The notes: generated from the sequence alone by a model not told the origin. Counted from the stretch's first letter, positions 1 to 8,571 are shown. The stretch is DNA of 35,976 nucleotides from Holophagales bacterium UBA5704 (GCA_002420005.1 DIHE01000152.1:1-35976), one strand, 5' to 3'. Made by a program: numbers and translations.

Positions 1-175
1 TACGGATTTTGCTCAACATGAGATGTCTCCTCCCTGGTTCCTGAGATCCCGCCCCTGGGTTGTCCAGGGAGCCTGGAATGTTTCGTCGGGTCTTGGCTAT
101 AGCAGGCTCGATGCCAGCTTCTTTGGACGGAAAAGCCCTTTGTTTTCAGCGTCTTGCTCCAGCGGCCTGACAAAT

Positions 176-197
176 AGTGGCACGCCTCTCTGCCACT
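176..197 (-). terminator. possible terminator hairpin of the M20 peptidase
   Basis: A perfect 7-bp inverted repeat (AGTGGCA / TGCCACT) with an 8-nt loop lies just beyond the stop codon of the minus-strand peptidase. On the minus strand it is followed by ATTTGTC, which is only weakly T-rich, so intrinsic termination is plausible but not strong. A second small hairpin (CCCTGG, loop GTTGT, CCAGGG) lies at 53-69. I see no convincing gene in the first 200 bases. Confidence 0.35.
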
Positions 198-202
198 CCG
201 TG

Positions 203-1645
203 TCAGGGCGTCGCGAGGACGAGCCGGCGGACGACGTCTTTGTAGAGCCCGACCCCTTCGACGAAGGCCGGGACGGCGAAGCGCTCGTTCGCCTTGTCCA
301 CCTGCAGGGTGTCGGTGTTCATGATGAGGAAGGGTGAGAAGCCGTACGAGGGCACTCCCAAGGTGCGGAAGAACCGGGAGTCGGTGGCGGTCCAGGGGAG
401 GAACCAGGGTCCGCGCGGGGCGCCCGGGTGGCGTTCCTCCAGGACGGCATCAATGGCGGCGAAGACCGGATGGTCGAGCGGGCTGCCGTGGCGCGCCCCG
501 GGTGCCTCGTCGATGGTGCGGGTGAGCCCCCAGGTGAGCCAGGCCGGCAGGAGGTGGTCGATCACCTCGTCCACCTCCTGGCCGGGGAGGAGGTGCAGCT
601 TCACGGTGAGCTCGAAGCCACCGCCGGGCACCTCGTCGAGGGCGACGGGGACCGCTTCGGCGCGGAACAGGGACCGTACATAGCGCGGCAGCTTCTGAAA
701 GGACGCAGGGTCGCGGATGGTCTCGTCCGGCCGGGCGAACAGGTCGCGGAAGTCCTCACGGTCCCGGCTCGAGGCGTAGCTGTCCAGATAGGCCCGCACC
801 TCGGGGGTGACCTGCACGGGGATCTCCGGGTAGCCGCGGTCGATGCGTTCGGCGAGCAGCACGCGCAGATCTTCCATCTGTCGCCGGTCGCTGCCGCACA
901 GGGTGACGTCGACGAACCGCTTCTGGCCGAATTCGGTTCCCCAGTACTTGATGTCCTCGCGCGTCCGCGCCTCGACGGCGCCGCCTTCGGTGAGCACCGC
1001 CCAGAAGTTGCGGACCCTCTCCGGCTGAAGCTGGATGATCCGCCGCACGCCGAGCCGGCTGCCGTGCTCCTCGCTGCTGGTGGCGAGGAAGAGGACGGAG
1101 CGGTCCAGCGGCTTGCCGCTCTTCTTCAGGTCGATCATGGTGAGGAGCTGGGCGATGGCGACACTCTTCATGTCGAACACGCCGCGGCCGTACATCCACG
1201 GCAGCTCGACGTACGCCTCGAAGGGCGGATGGAACCATTCCGCGGGGTCGGCGGCGGTGACGTCGATGTGGTTGTGCAGCACGAGCGGCCGCGGGTCTTT
1301 TCCGGCGATCTCCGCATAGACGTTGGCGTGCTTGCCGGCGAGAACCTCGATGCGTGCAGGGATGCCGGCGGCCTCGAGCTGGCGGGCGAGGAAGCGGGCG
1401 CCTTCGAGCTCGCTACCGGTGGTCTCCGAGGTGTCGATGCGCACGTACTCGCGCAGCATCTTCACCTCCGGGAGGCTCAGGTAGTCGATCCGGAACCATT
1501 GATCGGCGGCGTACTGCTTGAGCGGCCGGTCGAGCGCGCGGATCAGTCCCCAGGCGGCAAAGCCGGTCACGACGAGGCTGGAGTACAAGGCGACGCGGGC
1601 GGCGAGCCTTTGGCGGTGGAGGAGAGGACGGCTGGATGTACGCAT
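203..1645 (-). CDS. membrane-anchored M20-family metallopeptidase (carboxypeptidase-like)
   Basis: Predicted zinc exo- or amidopeptidase of 480 residues, close to the Cps1/PM20D1/ArgE type of M20. A hydrophobic segment at about 18-37 after a basic N-terminus suggests a signal anchor with the enzyme outside the cytoplasm. Visible motifs are HNHID (His126, Asp128), GRGVFDMK (Asp158) and the catalytic Glu pair TSSEEHG (192-193), followed by LTEGG. The usual final metal ligand His, in the C-terminal HxxNE-type motif, appears as Asp in VDKANERF; Asp could still bind metal, but this is unusual. I chose the ATG at 1645 over an upstream TTG at 1672, which would overlap the divergent neighbour. Substrate unknown. 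Family assignment is firm, physiological role is not. Confidence 0.88.
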   Translation of the reverse strand: MRTSSRPLLHRQRLAARVALYSSLVVTGFAAWGLIRALDRPLKQYAADQWFRIDYLSLPEVKMLREYVRIDTSETTGSELEGARFLARQLEAAGIPARIEVLAGKHANVYAEIAGKDPRPLVLHNHIDVTAADPAEWFHPPFEAYVELPWMYGRGVFDMKSVAIAQLLTMIDLKKSGKPLDRSVLFLATSSEEHGSRLGVRRIIQLQPERVRNFWAVLTEGGAVEARTREDIKYWGTEFGQKRFVDVTLCGSDRRQMEDLRVLLAERIDRGYPEIPVQVTPEVRAYLDSYASSRDREDFRDLFARPDETIRDPASFQKLPRYVRSLFRAEAVPVALDEVPGGGFELTVKLHLLPGQEVDEVIDHLLPAWLTWGLTRTIDEAPGARHGSPLDHPVFAAIDAVLEERHPGAPRGPWFLPWTATDSRFFRTLGVPSYGFSPFLIMNTDTLQVDKANERFAVPAFVEGVGLYKDVVRRLVLATP

Positions 1646-1671
1646 GATCGTTCGCGCATGATAATAGGCCA

Positions 1672-3267
1672 ATGTCGATCCTCCCAGAGAGCCCCCGTAG
1701 CAACCGTCTGCCGGTCTGGCTTCTGCCGGCCGCCCTTCTCGCCGGTCTCGGATACTTCGCCACGGAGGCCTGGCTCCTTTCCGGCGATCTCGGATTTCCG
1801 CTGGACGACAGTTGGATCCATCTGCAGTTCGCCCGCCAGCTGGCCGCCGGGGAGGGGCTCGCCTACAACTCCGGCGAGCTGGTCACCGGCTCGACGGCGC
1901 CGTTGTGGACGGCCCTTCTGGCGCTGCTCTTCTACCTGCCGGGCAGCGTGATCGTGTGGACCAAGGTCCTGGGCATGGCCCTGTACCTGGCGGGAGTCGC
2001 CGCGACTTTCCGCCTGGGAAGCGCGCTCGGTCTCGGCCGCGGCCTGGCGAGCTTCGCCGCAGCGCTCACCCTCGCCACCTCGTGGCTGGTCTGGTCCTCG
2101 CTCTCCGGGATGGAAGTGCCGCTCTTCGTCGCCCTCTCCCTTGCCGGCATCTCGCTCCACCTGCGGGAGCGCGCCGAACCGGGACGGCCACCGCTCGCGG
2201 CCGGCGTTTTCGCCGTCGCGGCGCTGGCGCGGCCGGAAGGGCTGCTCCTGCTGGTCCTCTCGCTGGTCGATCATGCCCTTGTCTTTCGCCGCGAGGAGGA
2301 CGGTGCGCTCGCCTTGAGCCGGCCGCCTCTGCACCGGGTGCTCACGGGCGGGCTCCTCGCGGTCTGCGCGCTGGTGGGGCCGGTCGTCTTCTACCGCCTG
2401 GCCGGCGGCTCGTTCCTGCCGACCACCTTCGCAGCCAAGGGGGGCGAGCTGCGCCGCTTTCTGCCGGATCTGCAGTACCTCTACACGGTCCTCGGCGTCC
2501 TGCTGCGCGAGCAGCCGTACATGGTGCTCCTCGCCGGTGCCGGCATCCTGGCCCTCGTCGAGCGCCTCGGCACCCCGCGCGACCGTGGCCTCCTGCCCGC
2601 CCTCTGGCTGGTCGCCCTGCCGCTCGCCTACTCGACGATCAGCCCGGCGGGCCGCGGCCAGTTGCTGGGCAACTTCGGCCGCTACTACTTCCCCTTCTTT
2701 CCGGTGCTCATCCTGCTCGGGGTGCTGGGCCTGGAGCGGGCCGCGGAGGCCGTGGGTCCGCGCTTGCGGGCTGGAACGCTGCGCCTGCCGCTCCACGCCG
2801 TGGCGATCGCCCTGGTGCTCTGGCCGACGCTCTCCGCCCTCGCCCGCGGCGCAGGCCGCTATGCACAGAGCGTCGCCAACGTCCAGGACAGCGACGTGGC
2901 GATGGCCCGCTGGCTCGCCCCGCGCCTGCACCCGGAGGCGGTGCTGGCGGTCAACGACATCGGAGCCCTCAAGTACCTCCTGCCCAACCGGGTGATCGAC
3001 CTGGCCGGAATCGCCAATCCGGAGATCCGCCGCGCGATCAACCAGGCGATGCAGGAGAAGCGGCCCTGGGAGCCGGCGGTCGCGGCGGAGATCGACCGCC
3101 GCCGGCCGGACTATCTGGTCGTGTTTCCCTCCTGGTTCCCGGCCCTCGCCCGGGATGCACGATTCCGCCCCCTCTACGGGATCGAGATCCGCGACAACAT
3201 CACCATGGGAGGGGACGAGGTGGTGGTGTACGCGACGCCGTGGACCAGGTATCCCTTGAAGGAGTAA
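1672..3267 (+). CDS. polytopic GT-C-like membrane glycosyltransferase
   Basis: A 531-residue protein with about ten or more hydrophobic helices. The first external loop holds the acidic pair PLDDSWIH (Asp45-Asp46) followed by a QFARQLAAGEGLAYN stretch, as in GT-C fold enzymes that use polyprenyl-phosphate sugars (GT39/GT87-like, DUF2029-like). The C-terminal third is a soluble, presumably periplasmic domain containing DIGALKYLLP. The start ATG lies 27 bp from the divergent peptidase start, so any promoter must sit in this tiny gap or inside the neighbour; GATAAT occurs at 1660-1665. It is followed by a sugar aminotransferase on the same strand. A role in transferring a lipid-linked sugar to a surface polymer or lipid is inferred; donor and acceptor cannot be read from sequence. 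Confidence 0.7.
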   Translation: MSILPESPRSNRLPVWLLPAALLAGLGYFATEAWLLSGDLGFPLDDSWIHLQFARQLAAGEGLAYNSGELVTGSTAPLWTALLALLFYLPGSVIVWTKVLGMALYLAGVAATFRLGSALGLGRGLASFAAALTLATSWLVWSSLSGMEVPLFVALSLAGISLHLRERAEPGRPPLAAGVFAVAALARPEGLLLLVLSLVDHALVFRREEDGALALSRPPLHRVLTGGLLAVCALVGPVVFYRLAGGSFLPTTFAAKGGELRRFLPDLQYLYTVLGVLLREQPYMVLLAGAGILALVERLGTPRDRGLLPALWLVALPLAYSTISPAGRGQLLGNFGRYYFPFFPVLILLGVLGLERAAEAVGPRLRAGTLRLPLHAVAIALVLWPTLSALARGAGRYAQSVANVQDSDVAMARWLAPRLHPEAVLAVNDIGALKYLLPNRVIDLAGIANPEIRRAINQAMQEKRPWEPAVAAEIDRRRPDYLVVFPSWFPALARDARFRPLYGIEIRDNITMGGDEVVVYATPWTRYPLKE

Positions 3268-3275
3268 AGAACCAG

Positions 3276-3352
3276 AAGGACGACAGCGTCAACAGGGTCC
3301 CCCCTCCCCGGAGGCCGTCCTTGGTGTCCTTGGTGTCCTTGTCGTCCTTTTA
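3276..3352. repeat. 9-bp tandem repeats with a long-loop inverted repeat
   Basis: Four head-to-tail 9-bp units at 3317-3352: GTCCTTGGT twice, then GTCCTTGTC and GTCCTTTTA. A 10-bp sequence AAGGACGACA at 3276-3285 is the exact reverse complement of 3340-3349, so the transcript could fold into a long-loop stem followed by TTTTATA. It sits between the membrane protein stop and the aminotransferase start and could act as a weak terminator or be a simple tandem expansion. Confidence 0.5.
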
Positions 3353-3368
3353 TACACTCCACCTCATC

Positions 3369-4481
3369 ATGAACATCCCCATCCTGGATTTGAAGCGCGC
3401 GCGCCTGCGGATCGCCTCCGCCCTGGAGGCGCGCTGGGCGCGCATCCTCGAAGAGAATTCCTACATCCTGGGCCCCGAGGTCCGGGAGCTCGAAAAGGGC
3501 TTCGCCGACTTCCTGGAGCTGCCCGCCTGCGTCGGCCTCGCCAACGGCACCGACGCGCTGATCCTCGCCTTGCGCGCCCTCGGCATGAAACCGGGCGACG
3601 AGGTGATCGTCCCCGCGTTCAGCTTCTTCGCCACCGCCGAAGCCGTCGCCTGGCTCGGCGGCACCCCGGTGTTCGCCGACGTCGATCCCGAGACGCTCAA
3701 CCTCGATCCGGCCGACGCCGCGGCGCGGGTCACCGCGCGCACCGTGGGCCTCATCGGCGTCCATCTCTATGGCCGGCCGTTCGACGTCGACGCCATCCTC
3801 GCGCTGTGCGACAAGAAGGGCCTCTGGCTGCTCGAAGACGCCGCCCAGGCGCACGGTGCGCGCTGGAAGGGCCGGCGCGTCGGCGGCTTCGGCCGGCTCG
3901 CGGCCTGGAGCTTCTATCCGACCAAGAACCTCGGCTGCTTCGGCGACGGCGGCGCGGTGACCAGCCAGGATGCGGATCTGGTCCGCCAGGTCTTCCTGCT
4001 CGCCAACCACGGCCAGACGAGCCGCTACCACCACACCCTGGTGGGGGTGAACAGCCGGCTCGACAGCCTGCAGGCCGCGGTGCTCAACTGCCGCCTGCCG
4101 TTCCTGGAGCAGGACAACGCCCGGCGGCGCGAGCTGGCCTGCCGCTACACCGGAGGCCTCCAGGGGGTCGGGGACATCCGCCTGATCCCCGATCCGGAAG
4201 GCGCCACCTGCGTCTACCACCAGATGACGATCCGCACGGCCCGGCGCGACGCCCTGATGGAGCACCTGAAGACCCTGGGCATCGCCTCCTCGGTGCACTA
4301 CCCCTCGACCCTCGACCGGCAGCCGGCCCTGGAAGGGCTGGTCACCGTGCGGGAGGGCGACTTCCCGGTGGCCACCGCCGCGGCGCAGGAGGTGCTCTGC
4401 CTGCCCATGTACCCCGAGCTGACCGACGAAGAGGTCGAGCAGGTGTGTGCGGGGGTGCGGTCGTTCTATCTCAGCGCCTGA
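3369..4481 (+). CDS. DegT/DnrJ/EryC1/StrS-family sugar aminotransferase
   Basis: A 370-residue PLP-dependent aminotransferase, full length for the family, that would transfer an amino group to a nucleotide-linked keto-sugar. The N-terminus PILDLKR, the phosphate-binding stretch GLANGTDALILALRALG, the Asp-containing LLEDAAQAHGA and the PLP lysine Lys186 in SFYPTKNLG are all visible. NSRLDSLQAAVL and the late HYPSTLDRQPAL are also characteristic. The closest recognisable group is the FdtB/QdtB/DegT type acting on dTDP-3-keto-hexoses, but substrate cannot be fixed. It follows a GT-C membrane protein and its last 11 bp overlap the convergent next gene. Likely supplies an aminosugar for cell-surface glycans. 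Confidence 0.9.
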   Translation: MNIPILDLKRARLRIASALEARWARILEENSYILGPEVRELEKGFADFLELPACVGLANGTDALILALRALGMKPGDEVIVPAFSFFATAEAVAWLGGTPVFADVDPETLNLDPADAAARVTARTVGLIGVHLYGRPFDVDAILALCDKKGLWLLEDAAQAHGARWKGRRVGGFGRLAAWSFYPTKNLGCFGDGGAVTSQDADLVRQVFLLANHGQTSRYHHTLVGVNSRLDSLQAAVLNCRLPFLEQDNARRRELACRYTGGLQGVGDIRLIPDPEGATCVYHQMTIRTARRDALMEHLKTLGIASSVHYPSTLDRQPALEGLVTVREGDFPVATAAAQEVLCLPMYPELTDEEVEQVCAGVRSFYLSA

Positions 4482-6195
4482 TCCCCTCCACCACCGCCAG
4501 CGCCTTCGCCACCTGATCGTTGTCGCGGATCGCCAGGGCCGCCCGGAAGTCGCTCCGGGCGGCGTCCAGGTGGCCCTGGTAGAGGGAGAGGAGGCCGCGG
4601 AAGTAGAGGGCGCGCTGGTTCTCCGGCCAGGCGGCGAGCAGGCGGTCGAGCTCGCCGCGCGCCGCCGGGGCGAGCCGGGGATCGCGGGCGAGCTGCTCCA
4701 GGCCGGGGCGCCCGCCGAAGCCAGGGAAATGATGCAGCTCCAGCCGGTCGAGCAGCGCCGCGTGCGCCGGGGTGCGCCGCAGGTAGACGGCGCTCCCGTC
4801 ATCCCAATAGACCAGCCCCCAGCGCTCCGGGATCTCCGGCAGGATCCCCGGGTAATCGTGCTCGGCGAGGAGGAGGGCCTCGACGCCGTAGCGCTCGACG
4901 ACGGAGGGGAACGGCGTGGTCGTCACCTCCTGCACCAGGGAGACGAAGACGTCGTTGCGGCCGTCCCAGAAGATCGGCTCGCGCCGCCTCCAGGCGAGAA
5001 AGCCGCCGTAGTTCTGGTGGTTGAACACCCGCTCCCGGATGCCCTGGGCCTCCAGGAAGCGGACGGCTCCCTCCGGGAGCAGGGGTGCGATCAGCCGCCG
5101 CGGATGCTCCAGCCAGAGGGTCGCGGCCACCAGGGCCGGCACCGCCACCACCCCGGCGGCGAAGGCGCGGCGCAGCAGCGGGGTCAGCTCCCGCCCCGCC
5201 CAAAGGCGGTAGAGCGCGGGCAGCGCCAGGATCGCGAAGTGGAACAGGAACCGCGGCGAGCGCAACGAGAGGGCGAGGAAGGTGGCGATCCCCAGGATCT
5301 CGGTCGCCGACAGGAGCAACAGGCGGCGCAGCGGCAGGGCTCCCGCCAGCAGCAGGCCGAGCAGCAGGAGGCACGCGGTGTTGCTCCACGGCCCCGCCGC
5401 CTCGAAGTGGCCGAGGTCCCACGCGATGCCGCTCCCGAACAGGATGCGGCTCAGCTTGAACGGGTAGAGCCAGACCTCCCAGCCGTTCGGATTGACCAGG
5501 GTCAACGGGACGCAGATCCCGAGGAGGATCAGGTACGGGCGTGCGGGTCCGGCGCGGAAGAGACCGGCCGCCGCGGGCCACCGGCGGGCGGCCGGAACCG
5601 CCAGGAGCGCCTCCAGCGTCCACAGCCCGAGCACGAACAGCCCGAAGATCACCCCGGAGTGCAGGTTCGCCCACACCAGGAAGAGGCCGGCGACGGCGGC
5701 GAGCCCGCCCCGGCCGCCGGTCTGGCGGAAGCGGGTGAGGAAGAGGAGCAACAGCGCGAGGAACAGCTCGCTGACCAGCGCGGCGCGCAGGATCAGCTCC
5801 GCGGCGAGCATCCACAGGGCCAGCCCGAGGAGGGCGGTCTGCCACGGGACGGAGCGCGCCTCCGCTTCGGCCTCCGCCTGCGCCCGCCGGGCCACCACCC
5901 AGCCGATCGCGAGGACGAGCAGCACCCGGGTGAGGAGGAGCGCGAGCTCGCCGCCCAGGCGCCAGAGGCCCCAGGTGGCGAGCGAGAATCCCCACTCGTG
6001 GGTGATCCAGCGCGTCCCGGGCCGGGTGAACGAGAACGGATCGGTGAGCGGCACCCGGCCGGTTTCGACGATCCGCTCACCGGTGCGCAGGTGCCCGAAC
6101 AGGTCGTCATGGGTGAGCGGCAGGCTCGCCCGGGCCGCGGCGAGGGCGAGCAGGGCGGCGACCGCCAGCCAGTTGAGGAATCTTGGGTTCCGCAC
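4471..6195 (-). CDS. polytopic membrane protein, GT-C-like with TPR-like tail
   Basis: A 574-residue integral membrane protein with about ten hydrophobic helices. The first external loop (LTHDDLFGHLRTGERIVETG, then PLTDPFSFTRPGTRWITHEW) resembles the acidic loop of GT-C-type glycosyltransferases and of related bacterial membrane proteins of unknown function. The last 45 residues (ALYFRGLLSLYQGHLDAA, then SDFRAALAIRDNDQ) look like one tetratricopeptide-type helical pair. I start it at GTG 6195 because GGGAG lies 8 nt upstream; another GTG at 6228 would add 11 residues but has no visible ribosome binding site. Its 3' end overlaps the convergent aminotransferase by 11 bp. Function uncertain; surface glycan assembly is a guess from context. 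Confidence 0.65.
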   Translation of the reverse strand: MRNPRFLNWLAVAALLALAAARASLPLTHDDLFGHLRTGERIVETGRVPLTDPFSFTRPGTRWITHEWGFSLATWGLWRLGGELALLLTRVLLVLAIGWVVARRAQAEAEAEARSVPWQTALLGLALWMLAAELILRAALVSELFLALLLLFLTRFRQTGGRGGLAAVAGLFLVWANLHSGVIFGLFVLGLWTLEALLAVPAARRWPAAAGLFRAGPARPYLILLGICVPLTLVNPNGWEVWLYPFKLSRILFGSGIAWDLGHFEAAGPWSNTACLLLLGLLLAGALPLRRLLLLSATEILGIATFLALSLRSPRFLFHFAILALPALYRLWAGRELTPLLRRAFAAGVVAVPALVAATLWLEHPRRLIAPLLPEGAVRFLEAQGIRERVFNHQNYGGFLAWRRREPIFWDGRNDVFVSLVQEVTTTPFPSVVERYGVEALLLAEHDYPGILPEIPERWGLVYWDDGSAVYLRRTPAHAALLDRLELHHFPGFGGRPGLEQLARDPRLAPAARGELDRLLAAWPENQRALYFRGLLSLYQGHLDAARSDFRAALAIRDNDQVAKALAVVEGIRR

Positions 6196-6232
6196 CGAGG
6201 TTTCTCCCGGGGGAATGGTAGCAGGCACCCGC

Positions 6233-6238
6233 TATAAT
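6233..6238 (+). promoter_or_regulatory. consensus -10-like TATAAT upstream of the DUF362 gene
   Basis: A perfect TATAAT hexamer lies 66 bp upstream of the DUF362 start in the divergent intergenic region, which otherwise is very GC-rich. I see no convincing -35 hexamer at the right distance, so this is only a candidate promoter. Confidence 0.35.
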
Positions 6239-6304
6239 CGGCGGGAAGGCTGCGGTGCGCGCCTCCTGCCGCCGTTCCTCCCCCAGCAAGGAAAGAGGTT
6301 TGCC

Positions 6305-7417
6305 ATGGCCAAAGCCCGTGTATCCGTCTACAAGACCAAGCCCGAGACCGTCCTGGAGGACGTCGGCCGCACGATGGAGCTCGCGGAGGTCCGCCGCCAT
6401 CTGGACCCCGGCGCGACCACCATCCTCAAGGACAACATCTCGTGGCACTTCCCTTTCCCCGGGGCCAACACGACGCCGTGGCAGCTCGAAGGGACGATCC
6501 TCAAGCTGCGCGCCGACGGCTTCAAGGACCAGGTCTGCGTGCAGAACAACACCGTCGTCACCGACCCCAAGAAGGGCGAGCGGCTGAACCGCTACCTGCC
6601 GGTGCTCGACAAGTATGACGTGCCGGTGCGCTACAACTGTTTCGCGGACGACCTCAAGTGGATCCGCTACGAGCCCAAAGGCAAGATGCTGGCGCTCCAC
6701 AAGATCTACCCGGAGGGGATCACCATCCCCGAGTTCTTCCTGGGCAAGAACATCGTCCACCTGCCCACCGTCAAGTGCCACATCTACACCACCACCACCG
6801 GCGCGATGAAGAACGCCTTCGGCGGCCTGCTCAACACCCGGCGGCACTACACGCACTCCTGGATCCACGAGACGCTGGTCGACCTGCTGACCATCCAGAA
6901 GGAGATCCACAGCGGTCTCTTCGCGGTGAAGGACGGCACGACCTGCGGCAACGGCCCGGGGCCGCGCACGATGATCCCGGTGGAGAAGGACTTCCTGATG
7001 GCCTCCGGCGATCAGGTGGCGATCGACGCGGTGGCGGCGAAGATCATGGGCTTCGACCCGATGAGCATCAAGTACATCCGCCTCGCCCACGAGGCCGGGC
7101 TCGGCTGCGGCGACCCGCGGGACATCGAGGTGGTGGGCGAGGACGTCTCGAGCTGGAACTTCCGCTTCACCGTGGGGGACAACGCGGTCTCCCGCTTCGG
7201 CGACCTGGTCTGGTTCGGGCCGCTCCACTGGATGCAGAAGCTGCTGTTCCGCACGCCGCTGGTGTACTTCTTCGTGTTCGGCTCGTACTTCTACCACGAC
7301 TTCGCCTGGTACCCCACGATCGGCAAGCGCCGCATCGAGCAGTACAAGAAGACCAGCAAGTGGATGCGTCTGTTCGAGCAGTATCCCGAGGCGTCGCCCC
7401 TCGAGAAAGCGGCCTGA
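6305..7417 (+). CDS. DUF362 domain protein
   Basis: A 370-residue protein of the DUF362 family, whose biochemical function is largely unknown. It shows the family hallmarks: an early PGATTILKDNISW strand, the VQNNTVVTD region, the conserved KNIVHLPTVKCHIYTTTTGA and MKNAFGGLLNTRRHYTHSW core, and the late GDQVAIDAVAAKIMGFDP plus GLGCGDPRDIEVVGED. It lacks the ferredoxin-type CxxCxxC cluster that some DUF362 proteins carry; its cysteines are scattered. The last 70 residues are aromatic and partly hydrophobic (LLFRTPLVYFFVFGSYFYH), suggesting membrane association. ATG 6305 is preceded by AGGAAAGAGG. The flippase-like gene starts 14 bp downstream, so the two are probably co-transcribed. Confidence 0.85.
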   Translation: MAKARVSVYKTKPETVLEDVGRTMELAEVRRHLDPGATTILKDNISWHFPFPGANTTPWQLEGTILKLRADGFKDQVCVQNNTVVTDPKKGERLNRYLPVLDKYDVPVRYNCFADDLKWIRYEPKGKMLALHKIYPEGITIPEFFLGKNIVHLPTVKCHIYTTTTGAMKNAFGGLLNTRRHYTHSWIHETLVDLLTIQKEIHSGLFAVKDGTTCGNGPGPRTMIPVEKDFLMASGDQVAIDAVAAKIMGFDPMSIKYIRLAHEAGLGCGDPRDIEVVGEDVSSWNFRFTVGDNAVSRFGDLVWFGPLHWMQKLLFRTPLVYFFVFGSYFYHDFAWYPTIGKRRIEQYKKTSKWMRLFEQYPEASPLEKAA

Positions 7418-7431
7418 GGCGAACCCCGGCC

Positions 7432-8415
7432 GTGGCGGATCTCGATCCGGCTGCGTCCCCCGAGAGCGGGGCCGGCCTCGAACGGTTGGGCCGGCGGTTG
7501 CTCGTGCCGCTGGTCCTCGGGCTCCTCGTCGGTGCCGGCCTGGTCTGGTCGGCGAGCCCGCGGGCCTTGCTGGTCAGCCTGCGCAAGCTCGATCCGGCCC
7601 TCCTTCCCTGGGTGTTCGGTCTCTCCCTGGTCAACTACGGTCTGCGCTTCCTCCGCTGGGAGATCTACCTCGGCCGGCTCGGGGTCGAGCTCGCCCGGGT
7701 GAAGAGCCTGGGGGTGTTCCTGGTCGGCTTTCTCCTCTCGGTCACGCCGGGGAAGGCGGGCGAGCTGGGGAAGGGCTGGCTGGTGCGGGAGCTGGGCGGC
7801 GGCCCGGCGCTGCGGGTGGTCCCGGCGGTCCTGGCGGAGCGGGTGACGGACCTGCTCGGCGTCCTGGTGCTGATCGGCGTGGGCGCCCTCCCGTTCCGGG
7901 GAGGGGCCTGGATCACCGCTCTGCTGCTCGGCGCGGTGGCCGGGGCGGTCGTCGCGCTCACCTGGCGTCCGCTCGCCGACTTCGCCTTCCGGATCCTCGC
8001 ACGCCTGCCGTGGATCGGACCGCGAACGCCGTCGCTGATCGAGCTGTACGACCGCCTGCGCGGGCTCCTCTCGCCGGGTCTGCTGCTGGGCGCCCTGGCG
8101 CTCTCGGTGGTCGCCTGGGGGGCGGAGGGGGTGGGTTTCTGGCTGGTCGTCCGCGCCTACGCTCCGGACGCCGGCCTGCTGGCGGCGCTGTTCAACTACA
8201 CGGGCTCCACGGTGGTCGGCTCCCTCTCCATGCTCCCCGGCGGCCTCGGCGCCGCCGAAGGCTCGATGGCGGCGCTCCTCCACGCCCAGGGCCTCGACAC
8301 GGCGGATGCCAATCTGGTCACCCTGGTCGTCCGCGGCGCCACCCTCTGGTTCGCCGTCGGCCTGGGCCTCCTCGCCCTCCCCTTCGTGGTCCGCTGGCTG
8401 GCCCGCCGCCGGTAG
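7432..8415 (+). CDS. UPF0104/LPG-synthase-TM family integral membrane protein (putative lipid flippase)
   Basis: A 327-residue protein with about eight transmembrane segments and no soluble catalytic domain. It matches the MprF-type flippase half, also found as stand-alone AglD/YbhN-like proteins. Signature sequences are TPGKAGELGKGWLV (105-118) and SMLPGGLGAAEGSM (266-279), both diagnostic of the family. Likely moves or organises a polyprenyl or phospholipid substrate in the cytoplasmic membrane; substrate unknown. The start is GTG 7432 with TGAGG 12 nt upstream; 14 bp separate it from the DUF362 stop, suggesting a two-gene operon. Downstream lies the palindrome-rich leader of the ORF6N gene. 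Confidence 0.85.
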   Translation: MADLDPAASPESGAGLERLGRRLLVPLVLGLLVGAGLVWSASPRALLVSLRKLDPALLPWVFGLSLVNYGLRFLRWEIYLGRLGVELARVKSLGVFLVGFLLSVTPGKAGELGKGWLVRELGGGPALRVVPAVLAERVTDLLGVLVLIGVGALPFRGGAWITALLLGAVAGAVVALTWRPLADFAFRILARLPWIGPRTPSLIELYDRLRGLLSPGLLLGALALSVVAWGAEGVGFWLVVRAYAPDAGLLAALFNYTGSTVVGSLSMLPGGLGAAEGSMAALLHAQGLDTADANLVTLVVRGATLWFAVGLGLLALPFVVRWLARRR

Positions 8416-8430
8416 GGGGCGGCTCGGTAT

Positions 8431-8457
8431 CTTGAGGTCACAAACTGTGATCTCAAG
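8431..8457. repeat. palindrome copy 1 of the ORF6N-linked family
   Basis: A 27-bp near-perfect palindrome: arm CTTGAGGTCACA, 3-nt centre AAC, arm TGTGATCTCAAG, with one arm mismatch. It begins 16 bp after the flippase stop codon and is the same core as the copies at 8572-8606 and 8826-8852. Candidate binding site or structured element. Confidence 0.85.
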
Positions 8458-8511
8458 TTTCTTGGCCGAGAAGTGCAAGAAACGACCCTCGGTTTACGAC
8501 TTATATAGGGG

Positions 8512-8547
8512 CAGGGGAGCTTTCAGGCTCCCCTGGACCCCTGGTCC
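8512..8547. repeat. two adjacent hairpins between the palindromes
   Basis: CAGGGGAGC (8512-8520) and GCTCCCCTG (8527-8535) form a 9-bp stem with a 6-nt loop. Directly after, GGACC and GGTCC (8535-8547) form a second 5-bp stem with a 3-nt loop. They lie between two copies of the ORF6N palindrome, so the whole 8431-8606 leader is a chain of inverted repeats. It could be a terminator for the upstream operon or a structured leader. Confidence 0.5.
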
Positions 8548-8571
8548 ATGCCGGGCCGGCGGGAAGACGAC

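Noticed and set aside
1645..1672. TTG start at 1672 for the peptidase
   Set aside because: It would overlap the divergent gene's start and adds residues without family similarity; ATG 1645 directly precedes the basic N-terminus and anchor.
428..1951. 507-codon plus-strand frame over the M20 peptidase
   Set aside because: Antisense of conserved peptidase motifs, and it runs into the start of the next gene.
4447..6237. 596-codon plus-strand frame
   Set aside because: Antisense to a membrane protein with clear helices; the plus frame is a charged low-complexity translation.
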